The notes under the pieces are model-generated. The model was not told where the DNA came from, searched no databases, and saw only the letters and a list, made by a program, of their open reading frames with translations. Shown one piece after another: positions 5,863 through 12,286 of a stretch of DNA of 13,347 nt. This stretch comes from Actinomycetes bacterium (lineage in GTDB: Bacteria; Actinomycetota; Actinomycetes; S36-B12; UBA10799): positions 1 through 13,347 of the forward strand of contig JAKOZM010000157.1 in assembly GCA_029779995.1 (NCBI GenBank), read 5' to 3'. The number at the start of each line of letters is the position of its first letter. Position 1 is the stretch's first letter. Position numbers and translations under genes: made by a program.

Positions 5863-6351
5863 CTAGAAGTCGCCGGCCCCCGAGCGCAATTCGCGGAGAT
5901 CTTCGACCAACCCGGCAGGATCGACCAGCCCGAGGTCGCCGAACACCGAATCGTTCAGAGCCGACGTGGCAGCCAGGGCAACCCGTCGGCCTTCGGGCGT
6001 GATTTCGATCAGCGTCGCGCGACGGTCACTGGGATGGGGTTTGCGCACCACGAGCTGCGCGACCTCAAGGCGGTCCACCGCGTTCGTGACACTCGTCGGG
6101 TGGACCTGCAGGCGCTGCCCGATGACGCGCATCGGCAAGCGGCCCTGCCGACTGAAAAGCAACAGCATCAGCACCTCGTAGCGGGCAAAAGTGATGTCAA
6201 AGCCCTTGAGCACCGCCTCGACCCGGCTGAGCACGATCTGCTGGGCACGCATCAAGGAGGTCACAGCGGCCATCCCGTCGGCAGCATCGGCCCAGCCATG
6301 CTCGACCCAGTGCTGCTGCGCCTGAGCGACGGGATCTCGAGACAGCGGCAT
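5863..6351 (-). CDS. MarR-family transcriptional regulator, divergent from icmF
   Basis: A 162-residue winged-helix protein. After an N-terminal dimerisation helix come FARYEVLMLLLFSRQGRLPMRVIGQRLQVHPTSVTNAVDRLE (about 55-96), with the recognition helix near residues 85-96, and the wing PSDRRATLIEITPEGRR (107-123). This Asp-Arg-Arg wing motif is a MarR hallmark. MarR proteins are dimers that bind palindromes overlapping promoters and release on ligand binding. The gene shares a 58-base upstream region with icmF, where a 24-bp palindrome covers the icmF promoter. Regulation of icmF, perhaps by an acyl-CoA, is the natural inference. Start ATG 6351 has no clear Shine-Dalgarno; a TAGGCT box six bases upstream suggests a leaderless transcript here too. 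Confidence 0.92.
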   Translation of the reverse strand: MPLSRDPVAQAQQHWVEHGWADAADGMAAVTSLMRAQQIVLSRVEAVLKGFDITFARYEVLMLLLFSRQGRLPMRVIGQRLQVHPTSVTNAVDRLEVAQLVVRKPHPSDRRATLIEITPEGRRVALAATSALNDSVFGDLGLVDPAGLVEDLRELRSGAGDF

Positions 6352-6357
6352 GGCAGC

Positions 6358-6363
6358 AGCCTA
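6358..6363 (-). promoter_or_regulatory. Candidate -10 box of the MarR gene (leaderless)
   Basis: TAGGCT on the minus strand fits the actinobacterial TAnnnT form and ends 6 bases before ATG 6351. The expected transcription start would coincide with the start codon. No good -35 is seen. Confidence 0.4.
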
Positions 6364-6373
6364 GCAAAATCGA

Positions 6374-6403
6374 TTGACGCCAGATAGTTGGACTTCCTAC
6401 TAT
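6374..6403 (+). promoter_or_regulatory. Promoter of icmF (-35 TTGACG, -10 TACTAT)
   Basis: TTGACG (6374-6379) and TACTAT (6398-6403) are separated by 18 bases. The predicted transcription start falls at about 6410, the A of the icmF ATG, which explains the lack of a ribosome binding site. The -10 lies within the right arm of the palindrome at 6382-6405, so a bound repressor would block it. Confidence 0.6.
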
Positions 6404-6405
6404 CT
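6382..6405. promoter_or_regulatory. 24-bp palindrome, probable MarR operator
   Basis: Left arm AGATAGTTGGA (6382-6392) and right arm TCCTACTATCT (6395-6405) are complementary at 10 of 11 positions, with CT at the centre. It lies midway between the MarR gene and icmF and overlaps the icmF -10. Size, symmetry and position fit a MarR-dimer site controlling both genes. Confidence 0.75.
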
Positions 6406-6409
6406 AGGT

Positions 6410-9400
6410 ATGCACGTGCCCGAACACCCCGTCCGTTTCGTCACCGCCGCATCCCTGTTCGACGGTCACGATGCGGCCATCAACATCATGCGCCGCATCC
6501 TGCAGGCCCAGGGCGCAGAGGTGATCCACCTCGGCCACGACCGCAGCGTCGAGGACGTGGTCACCGCGGCCATCCAGGAGGACGTGCAGGGGGTGGCGAT
6601 CTCGTCCTACCAGGGCGGGCACATCGAGTACTTCGGCTACCTGCGCGCGCGACTCGATGAGGCCGGCGTTGGGCACGTCAAGGTGTACGGCGGCGGGGGC
6701 GGGGTCATCGTCCCCGCGGAGATCGCGGCCTTGGCCCGGTTGGGCGTGCGCATCTTCAGCCCGCAGGACGGCCAACGACTGGGCCTGCCCGGCATGATCA
6801 ACGAACTCATCGCCGACTGTGACGTGGCACTCACCGACCCGCCTGACCTCGCGGCCCTGCAGACCGGATCCAGCCGGGACTTGGCCCGCGCCATCACCCT
6901 GATCGAGAACGGGACGCAGTGGGACCTGCCCACCCGCGACGTGCCCGTGTTGGGGATCACCGGCACGGGCGGGTCAGGGAAGTCGAGCCTGACCGACGAG
7001 ATCGTGCGCCGGTTGCGCCGCGACAGCGAGGACAAGATCCGCGTGGCGGTACTCGCCATCGATCCCACCAGGCGACGTGGGGGCGGTGCTCTGCTCGGAG
7101 ATCGGATCCGCATGAACACCATCGATCCTGACGTGGTGTTCTTCCGCTCGATGGCCACCCGCGGCGCGCCTTCGGTCCCGCACTGCCTGGACCACGCGGT
7201 GTCTGCGTGCAAGGCGGCCGGCTACGACCTGGTGATCGTGGAAACGCCCGGCATTGGCCAAGGTGACGCGGGCGTGGTGAATCACGTCGACGTGGCCCTT
7301 TACGAGATGACGCCCGAGTTCGGCGCCCCCTCTCAGCTGGAGAAGATCGACATGCTCGACTTCGCCGACGCCATCGCCATCAACAAGTTCGAACGCCGAG
7401 GCGCGCAGGACGCCCGCCGCGACGTGGCACGCCAGGTGCTGCGCAACCGGGCCGAGTTCGGGGCTTCCTGGGAGGACATGCCGGTCTTCGGAACCAGCGC
7501 CGCCCGCTTCGACGACGACGGGGTCACTGCCCTCTACCAGTACCTCAAGGAACTACTCACCGAGCACGGCCTACCGGAGTTCGAATCCCGGCTACCCACG
7601 GTCGCCACCAAGACCTCGACCGACGTGGCCAGCGTGCTGCCGCGGGGACGGGAACGCTACCTGGCCGAGATCGCCGAGCGGGTGCGGGGCTACCGCGTTC
7701 GGACCGCCGAGCAGGTCGAAGCGGTCCGTGACTGGGACCACGTGCGGCACACCAACGCCCTCGTTGGCACTCTGAACGACCTCGAGGCCGACAAGGCCGC
7801 CATGATCGACCCGGACGTGCGGGCCGCGCTGGACAGCTGGCCGAGCACGCGGCAGGCCTACAGCGGCCAAGAACTCGTCTACACCGTGCGGGGTCGCGAG
7901 ATCCACACGCCGCTCACCCGGGAGACCCTGTCCGGATCGCTGGTACGCCGCGTCGCCCTGCCGCCCGACGACGAACCCGGTGCCGTCGTACGGTTCCTGC
8001 GCAGCGAGAACCTGCCCGGCTACTTTCCCTTCACCGCCGGGGTCTTCCCGGTCAAACGATCGGGCGAGGCGCCCGCCCGGATGTTCGCCGGCGAGGGCGA
8101 TCCGGCGCGCACGAACCGGCGTTTCCATCTCCTGTCCGAAGGCCAGCCAGCCACCCGTCTGTCGACCGCCTTCGACTCGGTGACGCTCTACGGTCGCGAT
8201 CCCTCACCACGCCTGGACGTCTACGGCAAGGTCGGCACATCGGGCGTTTCCGTGGCCACCATCGAGGACATGCGTGATCTGTACGCCGGCTTCGATCTCT
8301 GCTCCCCCACCACATCGGTGTCCATGACCATCAACGGTCCGGCACCGGCGATCCTGGCGATGTTCCTCAACGTCGCCATCGATCAGCAGGTGGCAGCCCA
8401 CCCCGACGAGGATCCTGAGAGCGTGCGCGCGCGCACCCTGGCGAGTGTGCGCGGCACCGTGCAGGCGGACATCCTCAAGGAGGATCAGGGCCAGAACACC
8501 TGCATCTTCTCCACCGAGTTCGCCCTGCGGGCGATGGCCGACATGCAGCAGTGGTTCATCGACCAGGACGTGCGCAACTTCTACTCAGTGTCGATCAGCG
8601 GGTACCACATCGCTGAGGCGGGCGCCAACCCGATCAGCCAGTTGGCGTTCACACTGGCCAACGGTTTCACGTACGTCGAGGCCTACCGGGCCCGCGGTAT
8701 GGAGGTCGACGATTTCGCCCCGAACCTGTCCTTCTTCTTCTCCAACGGAATGGATGCGGAGTACACGGTGCTGGGCCGGGTGGCCCGGCGCATCTGGGCG
8801 ATCGCCATGCGGGATCTGTATGGCGCCGACGAGCGTGCCCAGAAGCTCAAGTACCACGTGCAGACGTCGGGGCGCTCCCTGCATGCCCAGGAGATGTCGT
8901 TCAACGACATCCGGACGACACTGCAGGCGCTGTGCGCCCTCTATGACAACGCCAACTCGCTGCACACCAATGCCTTCGACGAGGCCATCACCACGCCGAC
9001 CGCCGACTCGGTGCGCCGTGCGCTGGCGATCCAGATGATCATCGATCAGGAGTGGGGCCTGTCGATGAACGAGAACCCGTTGCAGGGCTCCTACATCGTG
9101 AACGAACTCACCGATCTGGTGGAGGAGGCCGTGATGGCCGAGTTCGTCCGGCTCGCCGACCGCGGCGGGGTGCTCGGCGCGATGGAAACCGGCTACCAGC
9201 GCGGCAAGATCCAGGACGAGTCGATGCTCTACGAGCACCGCAAACACGACGGGTCCCTGCCCATCATCGGCGTGAACACGTTCGTCGCCGACAGCCCTGA
9301 GCCGATCGCCGATCTGGAGCTGGCACGCGGGACCGAGGCTGAGAAGCAATCCCAGTTGCAGCGCCTAGCTGACTTCCACGCTCGCCACCGGGAGCAGGCG

Positions 9401-9547
9401 CCCGCAGCGCTGGTCGCTCTGAAGCAGGCCGCGACCGACGGCGGAAACGTGTTCGCCGCCCTGATGGAAGCGGTGCGTCATTGCTCACTGGGCCAGATCA
9501 GCGAGGCATTCTTCGAGGCGGGCGGGCAGTACCGGCGCAACGTCTGA
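6410..9547 (+). CDS. icmF: Fused isobutyryl-CoA mutase IcmF (B12 domain, G-protein chaperone, mutase)
   Basis: From ATG 6410 the protein has 1045 residues, within the IcmF range. The N-terminal B12 domain (about 8-140) has LFDGHDA with His20 as the cobalt ligand, SSYQGGH and GGGGG. The MeaI-like GTPase (about 175-400) has the P-loop GTGGSGKS (185-192), DPTRRRGGGALLGDR, ETPGIGQ (278-284) and NKFE (325-328). The mutase barrel starts near residue 500 (TPLTRETLSGS) and includes SISGYHIAEAGAN with His733. DILKEDQGQNT puts Gln695 where methylmalonyl-CoA mutase has Arg, marking an isobutyryl/butyryl-CoA type substrate. The enzyme rearranges isobutyryl-CoA and n-butyryl-CoA with adenosylcobalamin; the fused GTPase assists cofactor loading. 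The start at 6410 is preferred over TTG 6374, which lies in the -35 box. Divergent MarR control is likely. The exact acyl substrate is not settled. Confidence 0.95.
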   Translation: MHVPEHPVRFVTAASLFDGHDAAINIMRRILQAQGAEVIHLGHDRSVEDVVTAAIQEDVQGVAISSYQGGHIEYFGYLRARLDEAGVGHVKVYGGGGGVIVPAEIAALARLGVRIFSPQDGQRLGLPGMINELIADCDVALTDPPDLAALQTGSSRDLARAITLIENGTQWDLPTRDVPVLGITGTGGSGKSSLTDEIVRRLRRDSEDKIRVAVLAIDPTRRRGGGALLGDRIRMNTIDPDVVFFRSMATRGAPSVPHCLDHAVSACKAAGYDLVIVETPGIGQGDAGVVNHVDVALYEMTPEFGAPSQLEKIDMLDFADAIAINKFERRGAQDARRDVARQVLRNRAEFGASWEDMPVFGTSAARFDDDGVTALYQYLKELLTEHGLPEFESRLPTVATKTSTDVASVLPRGRERYLAEIAERVRGYRVRTAEQVEAVRDWDHVRHTNALVGTLNDLEADKAAMIDPDVRAALDSWPSTRQAYSGQELVYTVRGREIHTPLTRETLSGSLVRRVALPPDDEPGAVVRFLRSENLPGYFPFTAGVFPVKRSGEAPARMFAGEGDPARTNRRFHLLSEGQPATRLSTAFDSVTLYGRDPSPRLDVYGKVGTSGVSVATIEDMRDLYAGFDLCSPTTSVSMTINGPAPAILAMFLNVAIDQQVAAHPDEDPESVRARTLASVRGTVQADILKEDQGQNTCIFSTEFALRAMADMQQWFIDQDVRNFYSVSISGYHIAEAGANPISQLAFTLANGFTYVEAYRARGMEVDDFAPNLSFFFSNGMDAEYTVLGRVARRIWAIAMRDLYGADERAQKLKYHVQTSGRSLHAQEMSFNDIRTTLQALCALYDNANSLHTNAFDEAITTPTADSVRRALAIQMIIDQEWGLSMNENPLQGSYIVNELTDLVEEAVMAEFVRLADRGGVLGAMETGYQRGKIQDESMLYEHRKHDGSLPIIGVNTFVADSPEPIADLELARGTEAEKQSQLQRLADFHARHREQAPAALVALKQAATDGGNVFAALMEAVRHCSLGQISEAFFEAGGQYRRNV

Positions 9548-9552
9548 CCGTG

Positions 9553-9621
9553 CGTTTACGCCACTTGGTTCACCTCGCGCTACGAGCGTCCTAGCGGGAA
9601 GTGAACCAACGTGCGCAAACG
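9553..9621. terminator. Long imperfect hairpin between convergent icmF and aldehyde dehydrogenase genes
   Basis: TTGGTTCAC (9565-9573) and GTGAACCAA (9601-9609) pair perfectly. The stem continues outward imperfectly to CGTTT (9553-9557) and AAACG (9617-9621). The inner loop contains CGCT/AGCG. A 69-base two-sided structure between convergent genes fits a bidirectional terminator. Confidence 0.65.
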
Positions 9622-9629
9622 GGGCGAAA

Positions 9630-11063
9630 CTACAGGTCCACGGCGAAATACTGCGTCTCGAGGAACTCGTGGATGCCCGCGAAGCCCCCTTCGCGGCCCA
9701 GGCCCGACTCCTTCATCCCGCCGAATGGGGCCGCCGGGTCACTGGCGATGCCCCGGTTCACCGACACCATCCCGGACTCCATCTGCCGGGCCACTCGCAC
9801 GCCGGTACCGGGGTCGGCGGCATACACATACGAGATCAGCCCGAACTCGGTGTCGTTGGCCATCCGCACGGCCTCCTCGGTGCTGGACACCGCCACGATG
9901 GGCGCCACCGGGCCGAAGATCTCGTTGCGCGTCAGCGTCGACCCGTGCTCCACGTTGCGCACGACGGCGGGCGCCACGAACGCACCGGTGCTCGGCGCCT
10001 GCTGAGCGGAGATGATCTCCACCCCCTCGCCAGCAGCCTCATCCAGCAACGCGACGATCTTGTCCCGTTCGCGATTCGAGACCATCGCCCCAAGGTCGGT
10101 GGCCTCATCGATCCCCGGCCCCATCTTCAGGCCAGCGAACGCCTCCTGCAGCCCGGCGCTGAACGGCTCCACCAGGGAATCGTGGACGTAGAAGCGATTG
10201 GCCGCGGTGCACGCCGATCCACCATTGCGCATCTTCGCGATCATCGCGCCGGCCACCGCGGCCTGCACATCGGCGCCCTCGAGCACGAGGAACGGCGCGT
10301 TGCCGCCAAGTTCCATACTGGACGGCAGCACTCGCTCAGCGGTCTGCTTGAGCAGCATCTTGCCGACGTATGTCGAGCCCGTGAAGGACAGCGTCGCCAC
10401 GCGGGGGTCGGCCAGGATGGCACTGGAAACCTCCGCGGTCCGGGTCGTCGTGATGACGTTCACGACTCCTTCGGGCACGCCGGCGCGTGCCAGCACATCA
10501 GCGATCCACAGAGCGGTCAGCGGCGTCTCATGCGGGGGCTTGAGCACACAGGTGCACCCCGCGGCCAGCGCCGGAGCGATCTTGCGCGTTGCCATCGCCG
10601 CCGGGAAGTTCCAGGGCGTGATCATAAAAGCCACACCGATCGGCCGGTGGTCGGTGATGATGGTCTTGTCCCGGGCCGGGGCGTACCGGAAGCCACCCTC
10701 GATCCGCGAGGCCTCCTCGGAGAACCAGCGGAAGAACTCCGCGGCGTAGATCGTCTCGCCCATGGCGTCACGCCAGGCCTTGCCGTTCTCCAAAGCGATC
10801 AGCCGTGCGCACACTTCGGCCTCAGCCGTCATGATCTCCCACGCCTTGCGCAGGACCTCCGCGCGTTGGCGCGCCGGCGTCACCGACCAGGTCTGGAATG
10901 CCTCGTGGGCGGCTGTGACGGCCTCGAGGCCCTCCTGCACGCCGGCGTCGGACACCTCAGCGAGCACGCCGTAGTCCGACGGGTCGATCACCTCAAAACT
11001 GGCCGGAGTGCGCAGCCACTGTCCCCCGATGAACAGACTGGTCGGTGCCGCAGTTTCGGTCAT
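9630..11063 (-). CDS. NAD(P)-dependent aldehyde dehydrogenase, succinate-semialdehyde dehydrogenase type
   Basis: From ATG 11063 the protein has 477 residues, typical of GabD-like enzymes. Seen: LFIGGQW at the N-terminus, PWNFP with Asn152, VLKPPHETP with Lys175, FTGS (227-230), MELGGNAP with the general base Glu251, NGGSACTAANRF with the catalytic Cys285, EIFGPVAPI (381-389), and PFGGMKESGLGREGG near the C-terminus. These blocks match succinate-semialdehyde dehydrogenases, which oxidise the semialdehyde to succinate. Related semialdehydes such as glutarate semialdehyde are alternatives. The open frame continues to 11528 but overlaps the LacI gene. ATG 11063 has GAGGTGG just upstream. The gene follows the LacI gene by 34 bases on the same strand and may be cotranscribed with it. 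Class is sure; the specific aldehyde is inferred. Confidence 0.88.
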   Translation of the reverse strand: MTETAAPTSLFIGGQWLRTPASFEVIDPSDYGVLAEVSDAGVQEGLEAVTAAHEAFQTWSVTPARQRAEVLRKAWEIMTAEAEVCARLIALENGKAWRDAMGETIYAAEFFRWFSEEASRIEGGFRYAPARDKTIITDHRPIGVAFMITPWNFPAAMATRKIAPALAAGCTCVLKPPHETPLTALWIADVLARAGVPEGVVNVITTTRTAEVSSAILADPRVATLSFTGSTYVGKMLLKQTAERVLPSSMELGGNAPFLVLEGADVQAAVAGAMIAKMRNGGSACTAANRFYVHDSLVEPFSAGLQEAFAGLKMGPGIDEATDLGAMVSNRERDKIVALLDEAAGEGVEIISAQQAPSTGAFVAPAVVRNVEHGSTLTRNEIFGPVAPIVAVSSTEEAVRMANDTEFGLISYVYAADPGTGVRVARQMESGMVSVNRGIASDPAAPFGGMKESGLGREGGFAGIHEFLETQYFAVDL

Positions 11064-11097
11064 GATCCACCTCATTGAATGTCGATTACGCTCGAAT

Positions 11098-12123
11098 CTA
11101 CCGCTTTTCCCGAGCGGTTTCGAAGGCAGTTGAGGAACGCACCACCAAGCGGGTGTGCACCAGTTCCCGGCCGGGCTCAGTCTGCGAACGTCCGTCAGCC
11201 AGCGCCTGCAACACCGCCCGGACCGCGATCTCGCCGCGTTGGGCGACGGGCTGGGCCATCGTGGTGAGATCGAGCACTTCAGCCAACTCGTGGTCATCGA
11301 AGCCGACAATGCTGATGTCCTCCGGCACCCTGACCCCCATCCGTCGCATCGTCTGCATGGCACCGGCCGCCATCTCGTCGGACTGCGCGAATACCGCCGT
11401 CGGAGGTGTCGGCAGCGACAACAACTCGGCCATCGCACTGGCGCCGCCCCGGACCGCGTACTCGCCGTCCACGTCATATTCGTCGGGGACTGGAAGTCCA
11501 GAATCGGCCATTGCCCGACGGAAGCCACGCTGGCGCTGGCGGGGAGCTGTGAAACGGCCCGCGAACGACGAACCGCCGCCGATCATGGCTATGCGGGTGT
11601 GTCCGAGGTTGATCAGGTGATGGGTGGCGGTCTGGGCTGCCCCCTCGTTGTCGATGCCGACGCTGAACGTGTCGGCCAGCGGATCACCGACAGACGCGAT
11701 GGGAACACCGAGTCCTCGCAGCGCATCCTGCTGGTCGGCGCTCAGACCCAGAGTCAGAATGATGACGGCGTCCACCCGACGACGCAGCGGCATACGCCCG
11801 AAGAAGTCCTCCTGCGATCGCTCATCGGGCACAGCGAACAGCAGGAGATCGAGGCCCTCGCGATGCAAGACTCTTTCGATCCCGGTCAGCACCTCACCGA
11901 AGAACCACGTCCCGATGTAGGGGGCGACGACGGCGATCGAATTGGTGCGGCCGCTGGCCAAGCGCGAGGCCACCGGGGCCACGACGTAGTCCAACTCCTC
12001 TGCCACTTCGAGCACCCGCCGCCGGGTCGCCCCTGACACGTTGGGCAGGTTGCGCAGCGCCCGGCTGACCGTGGCTGTCGACACACCCGCCCGCGCGGCC
12101 ACGTCCTGGATACTCACTCCCAC
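11098..12123 (-). CDS. LacI-family transcriptional repressor, divergent from amylosucrase
   Basis: A 341-residue LacI-type protein. The DNA-binding helix-turn-helix is at residues 4-23 (SIQDVAARAGVSTATVSRAL), the hinge is near 48-58, and the effector domain includes IAVVAPYIGTWFFGEVLTGIE, VDAVIILT, SVGIDNEGAAQ, LGHTRIAMIGG, FAQSDEMAAGAM and VGFDDHELAEVLDLTT. Actinobacterial regulators of this kind control alpha-glucoside or sucrose genes. The divergent amylosucrase and two LacI-type operators in the shared region support that role. Start GTG 12123 is preceded by AAGGGG at 8-base spacing. The promoter probably lies at TGTAAT (12157-12152), with an operator over its transcription start, which implies autorepression. 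The aldehyde dehydrogenase gene follows closely. The sugar effector cannot be read from sequence. Confidence 0.92.
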   Translation of the reverse strand: MGVSIQDVAARAGVSTATVSRALRNLPNVSGATRRRVLEVAEELDYVVAPVASRLASGRTNSIAVVAPYIGTWFFGEVLTGIERVLHREGLDLLLFAVPDERSQEDFFGRMPLRRRVDAVIILTLGLSADQQDALRGLGVPIASVGDPLADTFSVGIDNEGAAQTATHHLINLGHTRIAMIGGGSSFAGRFTAPRQRQRGFRRAMADSGLPVPDEYDVDGEYAVRGGASAMAELLSLPTPPTAVFAQSDEMAAGAMQTMRRMGVRVPEDISIVGFDDHELAEVLDLTTMAQPVAQRGEIAVRAVLQALADGRSQTEPGRELVHTRLVVRSSTAFETAREKR

Positions 12124-12138
12124 CGAAATGTCCCCTTC

Positions 12139-12152
12139 TGCAAACGCTTACA
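12139..12152. promoter_or_regulatory. LacI-type operator 1 (repressor proximal)
   Basis: TGCAAACGCTTACA (reverse TGTAAGCGTTTGCA) is a palindrome with central CG; five of seven half-site positions are symmetric. It overlaps the predicted transcription start of the repressor gene. Its sequence is close to that of the second site at 12217-12230. Confidence 0.65.
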
Positions 12153-12157
12153 TTACA
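12152..12157 (-). promoter_or_regulatory. -10 box of the second LacI gene
   Basis: TGTAAT on the minus strand matches TATAAT at five of six positions. It would place the transcript start near 12145, about 22 bases ahead of GTG 12123 and within operator 1. The -35 region is poor. Confidence 0.45.
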
Positions 12158-12216
12158 AACTATCCATTGCTGGCAGCGAAAGTTGGCCGCATACTCAAGT
12201 TGACCGCCACAAATGC

Positions 12217-12230
12217 CGTAAGTGTTTACA
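12217..12230. promoter_or_regulatory. LacI-type operator 2 (amylosucrase proximal)
   Basis: CGTAAGTGTTTACA reads TGTAAACACTTACG on the other strand, close to the TGTAAnCnnTTnCA form of operator 1. Centres of the two sites are 78 bp apart. A TTGACC hexamer lies at 12200-12205 just upstream. Binding here would block amylosucrase transcription. Confidence 0.55.
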
Positions 12231-12269
12231 TGCCATACTTTAAGTACCACGATTGCTCACAACGCTGAC

Positions 12270-12286
12270 AAGGAATGCCTGCCGTG
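12270..12286 (+). promoter_or_regulatory. Ribosome binding site deciding the amylosucrase start
   Basis: AAGGA (12270-12274) touches ATG 12275 directly, too close to serve it, but stands 9 bases before the in-frame GTG at 12284. An in-frame TGA at 12266 excludes earlier starts. GTG 12284 is therefore preferred. Confidence 0.65.

Noticed and set aside
5851..6387. 178-residue plus-strand ORF opposite the MarR gene
   Set aside because: The opposite strand encodes an unmistakable winged-helix protein, and this translation shows no family features.
6374..6409. TTG at 6374 as the icmF start
   Set aside because: It coincides with the -35 hexamer, the extension crosses the operator, and IcmF homology begins after ATG 6410.
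9669..11078. 469-residue plus-strand ORF opposite the aldehyde dehydrogenase
   Set aside because: It is antisense to a clear catalytic protein, is rich in His/Arg/Gly and matches no fold. It is a typical GC-rich shadow.
9630..11528. 632-residue ORF as an extended aldehyde dehydrogenase
   Set aside because: The N-terminal 155 residues are out-of-frame translation of the LacI gene. Family homology starts at the ATG 11063, which has a ribosome binding site.
11155..12036. 293-residue plus-strand ORF opposite the second LacI gene
   Set aside because: It is antisense to a complete LacI protein and has a composition typical of a shadow frame.
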